45,931 nucleotides of DNA, from positions 1 through 45,931 of the forward strand of contig UPZS01000014.1 of the NCBI GenBank assembly GCA_900538905.1, read 5' to 3'. This stretch comes from an uncultured Sutterella sp. Lineage in GTDB: Bacteria > Pseudomonadota > Gammaproteobacteria > Burkholderiales > Burkholderiaceae_F. Shown here one piece after another: positions 32,711 to 40,193 of the stretch. The notes under the pieces were generated by a model. It saw nothing but the letters and a program-made list of their open reading frames with translations. It had not been told where the DNA came from and did no database searches. Position 1 is the stretch's first letter, and each line of letters opens with the position of its first letter. The position numbers and the translations under genes are program-made.

Positions 32711-32735
32711 AATCATATATTCTGGGTATATGTTT
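32711..32735 (+). promoter_or_regulatory. Putative NsrR-binding site upstream of hmp
   Basis: AATCATATATTC T GGGTATATGTTT is an 11-1-11-type dyad resembling the NsrR consensus built on ATGCATTT-N-AAATGCAT, with CATATA and TATATG as the strongest arms. It lies about 75 bases before the hmp start. nsrR itself is encoded at 34629-35066. Confidence 0.5.
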
Positions 32736-32810
32736 TGCGTACAACGCCTAAGAATGATTTTCGTTTCGGCGTAGTGAATTTTTTCAACATACCCATACAG
32801 GAAGAAAACC

Positions 32811-34022
32811 ATGCTGACCGCCCGTCAAAAAGAACTTGTCAAAGCCACCGTCCCGGTCCTGCGCGAACACGGCGTTGCGCTGATCTCGCATTTCTACAAG
32901 CGCATGCTCACGGGCAACCCCGAGCTGCAAAACGTCTTTAACAACGCGCACCAGGCGCGCGGCCACCAACAGCAGGCATTGGCGGGCGCCGTTCTGGCCT
33001 ACGCTGAAAACATTGAAAACCCGACGGTGCTTCTGAACGCCGTCAAGCACATCGCCACCAAGCACTGCACAATCGGCATCCGCGCCGAACAGTACGGCAT
33101 CGTGGGCAAACACCTTCTCGCATCCATCAAGGAAGTGCTGGGCGAAGCCGCCAACGACGAATTGATCGAAGCGTGGGCTGCCGCCTACGGTCAGCTGGCC
33201 GACATTCTCATCGGCGTGGAAGGAGGCATCTACAAGGAACAAACCCTGGCTGACGGCGGTTGGTCGGGCTGGCGTCCATTCGTGGTCGAGCGCAAGGTGC
33301 AGGAAACCGAAAACGTCACGAGCTTTTACCTGAAACCCGCCGACAAGGGCACCGTTTCCGCGTACAAACCCGGCCAGTTCGTCTCGGTGCGCGTGTATCT
33401 GCCTGAACTCGGCATCATGCAGCCGCGTCAGTATTCGCTCTCGCGCGCTTCGCTTCAAAACGACGGTCTGCGGATTTCTGTCAAGCGCATTGACACCGCG
33501 TGCGACAAGCCCGCCGGTCTCGTTTCCAACCATCTGCACGCCCGCGTCAATGTCGGCGACGTGATCGACGTCTCGGCTCCCACAGGTGAGTTCTATCTCA
33601 AGGAAGGCAACAACCCGGTCCTGCTCGTGAGCGCCGGTATCGGTATCACGCCCATTCTCGCCATGCTTCAGGACATCGCCGCGAAAAACCCGCAGCGCCC
33701 GGTCAAGGTCCTGCACGTGGCTCGCACCGCGGATGACTTTGCGCTCAAGAAGGAAGTGCGCGAAGCTGTAGCCAAGCTCGAAAAGGGCGAATGCGTCGTG
33801 TATCTGACGCGAGCCACCGAAACGAAGGAAATGTGCCCGTGCTTCAAACTCAGTCGACCGGACGCCGCTGCCGTTGCCGCGCTGGAGCCTGCCGCTGAGA
33901 GCGACGTCTACATCTGCGGTCCCGTGAGCTTCATGGAAGATATGCGTGAAACGTTCGTGGCTGCGGGCGTTCCGGCAGCCAACGTGCACTCGGAAGCTTT
34001 CGGTACGGGCAATCAGAGCTAA
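32811..34022 (+). CDS. hmp: Flavohemoprotein, nitric oxide dioxygenase
   Basis: The 403-residue protein has the three Hmp parts in order: globin (1-138; FYKRMLTGNPELQNVFN, proximal His in KHIATKHCT, and EQYGIVGKHLL), FAD-binding barrel (about 150-260; RQYSLSR near 208) and NAD-binding module (about 265-400; VSAGIGITPILAML and CGPVSFMEDM). It oxidises NO to nitrate with oxygen and NAD(P)H in the cytoplasm. Length and motifs match E. coli Hmp (396). The putative NsrR site upstream and nsrR close by indicate NO control. The stop is followed at once by an unrelated autotransporter remnant instead of a terminator. Confidence 0.96.
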   Translation: MLTARQKELVKATVPVLREHGVALISHFYKRMLTGNPELQNVFNNAHQARGHQQQALAGAVLAYAENIENPTVLLNAVKHIATKHCTIGIRAEQYGIVGKHLLASIKEVLGEAANDELIEAWAAAYGQLADILIGVEGGIYKEQTLADGGWSGWRPFVVERKVQETENVTSFYLKPADKGTVSAYKPGQFVSVRVYLPELGIMQPRQYSLSRASLQNDGLRISVKRIDTACDKPAGLVSNHLHARVNVGDVIDVSAPTGEFYLKEGNNPVLLVSAGIGITPILAMLQDIAAKNPQRPVKVLHVARTADDFALKKEVREAVAKLEKGECVVYLTRATETKEMCPCFKLSRPDAAAVAALEPAAESDVYICGPVSFMEDMRETFVAAGVPAANVHSEAFGTGNQS

Positions 34023-34512
34023 AGATCATGAAAAAGCCGACTACATGATGACCGGTGCCATCGTTGGCTTTGAAGGCGGTCATCGCTTTGACCTTAGCCA
34101 CAATATGTTTGTGGAACCGCAGGTACAACTGACCTATAGCCGGTTGCGTGCTTCCTCGTACTCAACCGACATTCGTACTGTTGATTTGGAAACGATGGAA
34201 AGCCTCATTGCTCGTGTGGGCTTCATGGGCGGTGTCAAGTTCAACGAGAACAAGGGCGCTGCTTATCTGAAGGCAAGCTACAACCATGACTTCCTGGGTG
34301 ACGTTGATGCCAAGTTCAGCGGTGTCGTTGACGGCAACCCCATCGCCCTTGGCATCAATGATGAGCTTGATGACAATTGGGGCGAAGTCTCGCTGGGTGC
34401 CAGCTACAACGTTAACGATTCCGTACACGCGTTCATTGATGTCGGCACCAGCTTCGGTGGCGATATTGACCAGAAGTGGCGCGTGAACTTCGGCGGTCGA
34501 TACGTCTTCTAA
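34023..34512 (+). pseudogene. Autotransporter beta-barrel C-terminal remnant
   Basis: Directly after the hmp stop, one frame reads DYMMTGAIVGFEGGHRF, then FVEPQVQLTYSRLRASSY, ESLIARVGFMGGVKFNE and ends WRVNFGGRYVF with the terminal phenylalanine. This is the last half of an autotransporter beta-barrel (about 160 residues out of the usual 270-300); the passenger and first strands are missing. ATG 34028 or 34046 could start a product, but it has no signal peptide, so it could not reach the outer membrane. It keeps the original terminator at 34567. Confidence 0.8.
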
Positions 34513-34566
34513 CGTGAGTCATATGCCCTGATAAAGGGTTAAAAAGGGTTAAAAGGACTCCATATG

Positions 34567-34608
34567 AACATCCCCAACGAGACCATTAATTTCGTTGGGG
34601 ATGTTTTC
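34567..34608 (+). terminator. Terminator after the autotransporter remnant
   Basis: AACATCCCCAACGA (34567-34580) and TCGTTGGGGATGTT (34592-34605) pair almost perfectly and are followed by TTCATTT. It may now serve hmp. Confidence 0.85.
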
Positions 34609-34628
34609 ATTTGAATCTAATTTACGAA

Positions 34629-35066
34629 TCAATCTGAGACCACTCGGATTGTCGCAATTTTGTCCATTGGAAAAACTGCGATCTGATCGAGTGTCACCAC
34701 GTCAAGTTCCTTGTAGAACGCCTCGCGTGCATTGAAAAGAACTCCGCGCAAGCGGCAACCGCCGTTTAAAAGGGGACAACGGGGTTCGTCGCACTCGACA
34801 AGCTCTTCATTGACTTCCGTGAGACGCACGATGTCGCCGACGCGATATTCACGAGCAGGTTTGGCAAGCGACACACCGCCGGTGCGACCGCGAACAGCCT
34901 TCAAATAGCCCTGCTGCACGGCTAGGTGCGCGACCTTGATCACCAGATTCTTGTTCCAGTTGAGCGCTTCGCTCAAGTCGTGAATCGAGACGTGGTCCTC
35001 ATCGGGGTGAGAAGCCAGATACACGAAAATGCGAAGAAGGATGTCGGTGGCGCGCTTGAGCTGCAT
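34629..35066 (-). CDS. nsrR: Rrf2-family NO-sensing repressor NsrR
   Basis: The 145-residue protein has the Rrf2 winged helix (SIHDLSEALNWNKNLVIKV, then AVRGRTGGVSLAKPA) and three cysteines in CDEPRCPLLNGGC that match the [2Fe-2S]/[4Fe-4S] cluster ligands of NsrR. NO damages the cluster and releases repression of hmp. The 4- and 6-residue spacing between cysteines is close to E. coli NsrR. IscR is the main alternative, but IscR has a different cysteine spacing and lies in isc operons; nearness to hmp favours NsrR. Confidence 0.9.
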   Translation of the reverse strand: MQLKRATDILLRIFVYLASHPDEDHVSIHDLSEALNWNKNLVIKVAHLAVQQGYLKAVRGRTGGVSLAKPAREYRVGDIVRLTEVNEELVECDEPRCPLLNGGCRLRGVLFNAREAFYKELDVVTLDQIAVFPMDKIATIRVVSD

Positions 35067-35132
35067 GGCATCAGGTGATTGGAAAGAGAATTGGTTAAAC
35101 GAATGATAACGGCCAAAAAAGCGACAAAAATG

Positions 35133-35172
35133 AACGGCGCCGTTCGAAATCGAATCGAACCGGCGCCGTTTC
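35133..35172 (-). terminator. Terminator of the cytochrome/FAD reductase operon
   Basis: AACGGCGCCGTTCGA (35133-35147) pairs with TCGAACCGGCGCCGTT (35155-35170) with one bulge. On the minus strand the stem is followed by CATTTTTG, 23 bases past the cytochrome stop. The nsrR promoter lies just left of it. Confidence 0.8.
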
Positions 35173-35194
35173 TATCAAACGATGTGAAGAAGGA

Positions 35195-35530
35195 TTACTT
35201 CTTGGCGGCCTTTTCCTTCAGAGTGAAGTTGTGGCAGCTGTTGCACATCAGTTCGGGCTTGGCCTGATTGGCCTTGTGGCAGTCCTCGCAGTTGACCTTG
35301 CCCATGTGGTTGTCATGGGGGTTAGGTTCGAGGTTGGCCGTCTTCTTGGCGAGATCTTCGTAAGAAACGTGGCACTTCAGGCACTGATTCTTCGTCACAA
35401 AGCCGTTTTCGGACTTCGGCCACATGCCCTGATGCTTCTGAGCGAGGGTCTGTTCAGCAGCAGCGGCGGCACCGGCAGCAAACGAAAGGCTCACGCTGAG
35501 AGCCAAAGCGGCGATAAAACTCTTTTTCAT
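35195..35530 (-). CDS. Small exported triheme cytochrome c
   Basis: The 111-residue protein has a Sec signal (KKSFIAALALSVSLSFAAG) and three heme motifs, CLKCH, CEDCH and CNSCH, with further histidines (NPHDNH) that could be distal ligands. It resembles the N-terminal heme domain of flavocytochrome c fumarate reductase, but as a separate protein and with three rather than four CXXCH. It starts 23 bases after the stop of the Tat-exported FAD reductase and is its probable electron donor in the periplasm. Confidence 0.9.
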   Translation of the reverse strand: MKKSFIAALALSVSLSFAAGAAAAAEQTLAQKHQGMWPKSENGFVTKNQCLKCHVSYEDLAKKTANLEPNPHDNHMGKVNCEDCHKANQAKPELMCNSCHNFTLKEKAAKK

Positions 35531-35553
35531 TTTGTCTTTCTCCCGGTGATTGG

Positions 35554-37053
35554 TTACTTCTTGGCGGCCTTCTTGGCGCGGTTGGCCATTTCAACGCCGG
35601 CCACACGGCCGAACACGGTAGCGGCACCGAGCTGTGCACCGCCCGCGTAGTTGTGGAAGAAGATGCCGCCGGCGGAGTTGCCAGCTGCGTAGAGACCCGG
35701 GATGCTCTTGCCGTCGAGGTTCTGGATTTCCGTCTTCGTGTTGATCAACGGACCGCCGAAGGTGGCCGTCATGCCGCCCTGAAGCGGAACGGCGTAGAAC
35801 GGAGCCTTGGCAATCGGATGGGGCTTCTTGTAGGTGCAGGGCGGATTCATTTCGCCGAGCTTGCCTGCCTTCATCTTTTCGTTGTATTCGTCAACGAGCT
35901 TCTTGACCTTTTCTGCGGGCAAACCGACCTGCTTGCACAGTTCTTCGATCGTGTCGGCCTTGCCGTAGGGCGAGTTCAGACGGTCGAATTTCGGAATCAC
36001 CTTGTCGAGCACGGAGCAGTCGCTGTCAACAATCACCCATGCGGTGTTGTCGAGCGTCATCTGAGCCGTCGTACGGGCCTTGATGACGTAGGTGTTGTTT
36101 TCGTCCATGTAGCGATTGCCCGAGGTGTTGACCTGGATGCCGTAACCGGAGTTGAGAACGTCGGCGGGGTTGACGTGAGTCTTGCCGATGATCGGACCGG
36201 AGTGGAACTGGTCCATGTTCACGAACTTCGTAAAGAGCGGCAGGGTGAGGGAAATGTTTTCGCCGGTAATTGCAGGAGAACCACGCAGCACCATGCGGGT
36301 TGCCCAGCCGCCGATGTAGCGGTCGACCATTTCGGGATTGCCCGAGAAACCGCCGGTGGCGATGCAAACGCCGCCGCGGGACATGAAGGTCTTCTGGCCG
36401 GCCGGAGTAAGGGCCTTAACGCCGGTCACAGCAAACTTGTCGTCGTGCAAAAGTTCGATGGCCTTGTGTTCGTAGCGGATGTCGATACCGCGCTTTTCAG
36501 CTGCCTTGAGAAGAGCCTGAACGAGACGGGCGCCACCCGTCTGGCCTTCGCCCAGAACGCGGCAGGTGCGGCCCAGACGCGGATAGGGCATGGGACGGAT
36601 CTTGCCGAACTTCACGCCGATATCCTTTTCAAGCCAGTCGATGCCTTCGGAAATCTTGTCGGTGTAGAGGCGGTTGAGAGCCTTGTCGCCCATCTGCTTG
36701 GAGATGTCCATCATCATGGCGTAGAAGGCGTCGGCCGTATCCTTGATGCCCTGTTCAGCCTGGTGGCGCGTGCCCCAGCCGCAGATCGAACCCAGAGCGA
36801 AGATGGCGTTGCCGTTGGGACGGTCGCACTTTTCGAGCACGACAACCTTGGCGCCGGCGTCATGAGCGGTGATGGCCGTGATGAGGCCGGCGGGACCGGC
36901 ACCGAGCACGATGGCGTCAAACGTTTCCGCCTTGGCCTTCTTGGGGGCGGCTTCAGCAGTGGAAGCCAAACCAAAGCCGGCGGCGCCGACGGCGGTCGCG
37001 CCCACGAGCGAGCTCTTAAAGAGGCTGCGGCGGCTCATTTCTTTTTCGATCAT
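35554..37053 (-). CDS. Tat-exported FAD reductase paired with a separate triheme cytochrome
   Basis: The 499-residue protein has a twin-arginine signal (MSRRSLFKSSLVGATAVG), the FAD motif IVLGAGPAGLITAITAHDAG near 47-66 (cited as GAGPAGLITA), and family features GNRYMDENN and GLYAAGNSAGGIFFHNYAG at the C-terminus. The last motif replaces HGxNRLGG of fumarate reductase with FFHNYAGGAQLG, so the substrate is not fumarate in the usual pose; steroid- or aryl-type unsaturated compounds are possible. It is the first gene of a two-gene operon with the triheme cytochrome. AGGAGAAGACA precedes the ATG. Confidence 0.9.
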   Translation of the reverse strand: MIEKEMSRRSLFKSSLVGATAVGAAGFGLASTAEAAPKKAKAETFDAIVLGAGPAGLITAITAHDAGAKVVVLEKCDRPNGNAIFALGSICGWGTRHQAEQGIKDTADAFYAMMMDISKQMGDKALNRLYTDKISEGIDWLEKDIGVKFGKIRPMPYPRLGRTCRVLGEGQTGGARLVQALLKAAEKRGIDIRYEHKAIELLHDDKFAVTGVKALTPAGQKTFMSRGGVCIATGGFSGNPEMVDRYIGGWATRMVLRGSPAITGENISLTLPLFTKFVNMDQFHSGPIIGKTHVNPADVLNSGYGIQVNTSGNRYMDENNTYVIKARTTAQMTLDNTAWVIVDSDCSVLDKVIPKFDRLNSPYGKADTIEELCKQVGLPAEKVKKLVDEYNEKMKAGKLGEMNPPCTYKKPHPIAKAPFYAVPLQGGMTATFGGPLINTKTEIQNLDGKSIPGLYAAGNSAGGIFFHNYAGGAQLGAATVFGRVAGVEMANRAKKAAKK

Positions 37054-37263
37054 TGTCTTCTCCTGATTGAGGTAGGCAAACGCACCGTCGCGACATTCAA
37101 GACGCCGACGCCGCTCTTAAGACCGATCGGATCAATGACTCTCCGACCCTGAGCACCGGCGCCGCCTGACGCGGTCGATACGCCGCCAAAAGATTCGAGG
37201 TCTCTTAACAGACCTTCTCTTTGACTCAAGCGTATTTTTAGACCTCGTAGGTGCTACGTAGTT

Positions 37264-37277
37264 TTGACTTAAATCAA
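37264..37277 (-). promoter_or_regulatory. FNR/ANR-type site upstream of the FAD reductase-cytochrome operon
   Basis: TTGACTTAAATCAA matches TTGAT-N4-ATCAA at nine of ten positions. It lies 211 bases before the start codon at 37053, inside the 277-base region between this operon and lpxH, which otherwise shows no gene. Anaerobic induction of an exported reductase would fit. Confidence 0.5.
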
Positions 37278-37330
37278 AGAATCAAGAGTAGGCGGGTTTA
37301 TCCGTATCAGCTGAAAACAGACAGACCGGA

Positions 37331-38143
37331 TCAGAAGAAATGTTCGGAAAGAACAACCTGAGGAACACCGGCGGAATTGATTTCCACCCAACCTTTGCGC
37401 GGACGCTGCCTGTCGTCGAGATCCCAATCGGGGATCACGGTGCGTGTGAAGTTGACATGAACATAATGCGCCGGACGATGCGTATGACCGTGAATTACGT
37501 GGGCGCAATTTTTACTTAAAACTTCATTGCGGACGTCGGCAAGCACCACGTCCATCATTTCGCGCGAGCGGTCGGTTTTCGTCCTTTTGGACTGCGCGCG
37601 CGCCTTCTTCGCGAAATCAATGCGCTCCTGCACAGTCATGCGCAAGGCCATCAGCTGAAAAGATTCGTCGTGCATCTGGCGCCGAAAATCCTGATACTCG
37701 TCGTCCAACGTACACCATTTATCGCCGTGAGACAGAAGAATGCGGCTGTCGGCACACTGCACGACGATACCGTCGGCAACGAGTTCGGCGCCGCAATGCC
37801 GCGCGAAATCTTCGCCGAGTAGAAAGTCACGGTTGCCCTGCATGAGGTAGACGCGTTTGCCGAGAGAAGCGTATTTGCGCAACGCTCGAGCCAGGGGTTC
37901 GGCCGGAGACGAGGCGTCGTCTCCGATCCAGTATTCGAAAATGTCGCCGAGCAAAAAGAGCTCGTCGAAGCGCTTGGCCTGCGTTTTCAGGAACCAAAGA
38001 AAACCCAGTACGGTTTTCTTGTTGCGGCCGGACAAATGCAAATCAGAAACAAAAACGGGACGCGACAACGGCGCCATGTCGGTCAGACCGCTGACACAGG
38101 GAGCCTTGAGCGGCTCGGTGAGTTTGAGTCCCGTAAGCTTCAT
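37331..38143 (-). CDS. lpxH: UDP-2,3-diacylglucosamine diphosphatase
   Basis: The calcineurin-type phosphoesterase motifs are complete: FVSDLHLSG, LGDIFEYWIGDD, QGNRDFLLG, LLSHGDKWC and HGHTHRPA. LpxH removes UMP from UDP-diacylglucosamine at the inner face of the cytoplasmic membrane in lipid A synthesis. From ATG 38143 it has 270 residues; the family normally starts almost at the SDLH motif, so ATG 38077 (248 residues, MAPLSRPVFVSDLHL) is also possible; TTG 38155 is a third choice. A terminator separates it from ppiB upstream, so it needs its own promoter or readthrough. Confidence 0.92.
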   Translation of the reverse strand: MKLTGLKLTEPLKAPCVSGLTDMAPLSRPVFVSDLHLSGRNKKTVLGFLWFLKTQAKRFDELFLLGDIFEYWIGDDASSPAEPLARALRKYASLGKRVYLMQGNRDFLLGEDFARHCGAELVADGIVVQCADSRILLSHGDKWCTLDDEYQDFRRQMHDESFQLMALRMTVQERIDFAKKARAQSKRTKTDRSREMMDVVLADVRNEVLSKNCAHVIHGHTHRPAHYVHVNFTRTVIPDWDLDDRQRPRKGWVEINSAGVPQVVLSEHFF

Positions 38144-38157
38144 TTCTTTAAACAAAA

Positions 38158-38184
38158 GAAGCCCCCGCCGAGAAAGCAGGGGCC
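38158..38184 (-). terminator. Terminator of ppiB
   Basis: GCCCCCGC (38161-38168) pairs with GCAGGGGC (38176-38183) with one mismatch; the minus-strand tail is TTCTTTTG. Confidence 0.75.
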
Positions 38185-38193
38185 GAGTTCTGA

Positions 38194-38685
38194 TTAGATC
38201 TCTTCAACCTTTTCCATCACAACGTCTTCCACGGGCACGTCACCGTACCAGGAGCGGGAAGCCGTGCGAACGGCGGCAATAGCGTCAACCACATCAGTAC
38301 CGGCGACAACCTTGCCGAACACGGCATAGCCCCAGCCGCGGGGAGTGGGGGAGGTGTGATTCAGGAAATCATTGTCGGCCACGTTGATGAAGAACTGACT
38401 CGTAGCAGAGTGCGGATCGTTGGTGCGAGCCATCGCGATCGTGTACTTGTCGTTCTTGAGGCCGTTGTTGGCTTCGTTTTCAATCGGAGCCTTGGTTTCC
38501 TTTTGCTGCAGACCGGGTCCAAAGCCGCCACCCTGAATCATGAAGCCGCTGATGACACGGTGGAAAATCGTGCCGTTGTAAAAACCCGAGCGAACGTACT
38601 GCAAAAAATTTTCACAGGTCTTCGGTGCAGCTGCTTCATTGAGTTCGACGTCAAAGACGCCCTTGTTGGTCGTAAAGCGAATCAT
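38194..38685 (-). CDS. ppiB: Cytoplasmic peptidyl-prolyl cis-trans isomerase (cyclophilin)
   Basis: The 163-residue protein has no signal peptide and carries the cyclophilin core [13 protein letters not shown], then [19 protein letters not shown] and [11 protein letters not shown]. Catalytic Arg is in FHRV and the substrate pocket Phe in SQFFINV. The eukaryotic-type Trp at the cyclosporin site is absent, as usual in bacteria. It follows the exported paralogue ppiA on the same strand, 89 bases away with a terminator between. Confidence 0.95.
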   Translation of the reverse strand: MIRFTTNKGVFDVELNEAAAPKTCENFLQYVRSGFYNGTIFHRVISGFMIQGGGFGPGLQQKETKAPIENEANNGLKNDKYTIAMARTNDPHSATSQFFINVADNDFLNHTSPTPRGWGYAVFGKVVAGTDVVDAIAAVRTASRSWYGDVPVEDVVMEKVEEI

Positions 38686-38739
38686 GATTGAAGATCACTT
38701 CTCAAAGTAAAAGAAATAAAAAATTCAAACGCCGGGCAA

Positions 38740-38766
38740 CAAGAAACCCCGCCCTAAGCGGAGCCC
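38740..38766 (-). terminator. Terminator of ppiA
   Basis: On the minus strand CTCCGC-TTAG-GGCGGGG forms a short stem followed by TTTCTTGTT, just past the ppiA stop at 38775. Confidence 0.55.
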
Positions 38767-38774
38767 TTGGGTTA

Positions 38775-39365
38775 CTAGCGCTTGATCTTGACGGAGAGGA
38801 TTTTAACGGTTTGCGTCGGAACGTCACGCATGCCCATACGAGTGCCCGTTTTCACAGAACTGATCTTATCGATCACATCCATGCCGCGGATCACGCGACC
38901 GAATACCGTATAGCCCCAGCCGTCGCGGGCATTCTTAGCATCCAAAAAGTCGTTGTCGACCGTATTGACAAACCACTGGCAGGTGGCAGAGTGCGGTTCG
39001 TTTGTACGAGCCATGGCAATCGTACCGCGTTGATTCAGAAGGCCGCCGCGGGCTTCATTGACAATGGCTGGGTGGGTGGCGCGCTTTTGCTTGAGATCCG
39101 GTGTAAAACCGCCGCCCTGAACCATGAAGCCGTCAATGACACGATGAAAAATTGTACCGTCATAAAAGCCTTCGTCGGCATAGCGAATAAAGTTGGCGAC
39201 CGTAATCGGGGCGCGCTGAGCATCCAGACGCACGGCAAAGTCGCCGAGCGACGTAGAAATCTCCGCAATCGGCTCATCCTTGGGAGCGGCAATGGCAGAA
39301 CCGCCGAAGAGAACGGCGGCCAGGGCCGCAGGTAAGGTCACTCGAAAACGATTTGCAATTTTCAT
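38775..39365 (-). CDS. ppiA: Periplasmic peptidyl-prolyl cis-trans isomerase (cyclophilin)
   Basis: The 196-residue protein adds a Sec signal (RFRVTLPAALAAVLFGGSA, cleaved near IAAPK) to the cyclophilin core FHRVIDGFMVQGG, AMARTNEPHSATCQWFVNT and GYTVFGRVIRG. It should assist proline isomerisation of exported proteins. It is similar to the cytoplasmic PpiB encoded next, probably by tandem duplication with gain of a signal. The TPR gene lies 50 bases upstream on the same strand. Confidence 0.93.
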   Translation of the reverse strand: MKIANRFRVTLPAALAAVLFGGSAIAAPKDEPIAEISTSLGDFAVRLDAQRAPITVANFIRYADEGFYDGTIFHRVIDGFMVQGGGFTPDLKQKRATHPAIVNEARGGLLNQRGTIAMARTNEPHSATCQWFVNTVDNDFLDAKNARDGWGYTVFGRVIRGMDVIDKISSVKTGTRMGMRDVPTQTVKILSVKIKR

Positions 39366-39415
39366 GATGGATGTCTCGAAAAAGGTGAACTTATCAAAAA
39401 GCCGACAAAAAAGGA

Positions 39416-39985
39416 TTACTCTCCCAGAAGCTTGTTGAGCATCTGAATGTTGGCATTTAGTTTTTCTTTATTCCCGCCCGTTTTGATGGCAGTGTTATAT
39501 GCGTTTTTAGCTTTTGCCAAATAGAGATTGCCTAAATTCATGTGTGCAAGTGCAAAGCCGGGACGCAAGGCAACGGCCTTGATAAGGAGCTCTTCGGCAC
39601 GCACGAGGTTGCCGTTGCGTGAATAGAGTCCGGCAAGATTGTTGTAAGCCTCGGGGATTTCGGGATAGGTGCGTATGAATTGCTCAAAACCGTCGATAGC
39701 CTTGGCGCGATCTCCCATGCGTTCGTAAACGACACAGCGCTGAAAGCGCAGCTGAGCGGAATGAGGATTGGCTTTGAGACCGTCGGCAATGAGCTTTAAG
39801 GCGTCAGCGTAGTCTCCGCGGTTGATGAGTTTGTCGACAACACCGGGCACCTGACCGTTATTGAGAAGCACGGAAGGAGCGTCGGGATCGACAAGCGCCG
39901 CGTTGGCGGGCAGAGTTACAGCCGCCACAAGCGCGCAACCGGCAACCGCAAGCGCCGGACGAATGAAAGAAAGCAGTCGAGTCAT
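39416..39985 (-). CDS. Exported tetratricopeptide-repeat protein
   Basis: The 189-residue product has a Sec signal (LSFIRPALAVAGCALVAAV, cleaved near ANAALVD) and about three to four TPR units: DYADALKLIADGLKANPHSA, MGDRAKAIDGFEQFIRTYPE, EAYNNLAGLYSRNGNLVRAE and ALAHMNLGNLYLAKAKNAYN. It probably scaffolds protein contacts in the periplasm. The frame opens at GTG 40015, but ATG 39985 gives a normal signal peptide. It diverges from cysS across about 208 bases that hold no gene. Confidence 0.85.
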   Translation of the reverse strand: MTRLLSFIRPALAVAGCALVAAVTLPANAALVDPDAPSVLLNNGQVPGVVDKLINRGDYADALKLIADGLKANPHSAQLRFQRCVVYERMGDRAKAIDGFEQFIRTYPEIPEAYNNLAGLYSRNGNLVRAEELLIKAVALRPGFALAHMNLGNLYLAKAKNAYNTAIKTGGNKEKLNANIQMLNKLLGE

Positions 39986-40193
39986 GGGACAACAAAAAGA
40001 ACCTTGGAACGACACACGGAAAAAAGCCCGAAAAAGGTGACTCAGACTAGATTTTTCAGGGCCGCTGAAGGCACGAAACTGTTAAACTCCGTAGATTGTA
40101 ATGCATCGCCGCATTCGCTCCTTTGCGCCTATCTGTGGCTCTTTGTTACGGAATGCGGCAGGCAGCACGAAAAATCAGAAACGAAAGTACGCA

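Noticed and set aside
35653..37152. 499-codon plus-strand frame opposite the Tat-exported FAD reductase
   Set aside because: Shadow frame; the minus strand has the Tat signal, FAD motif and ribosome site.
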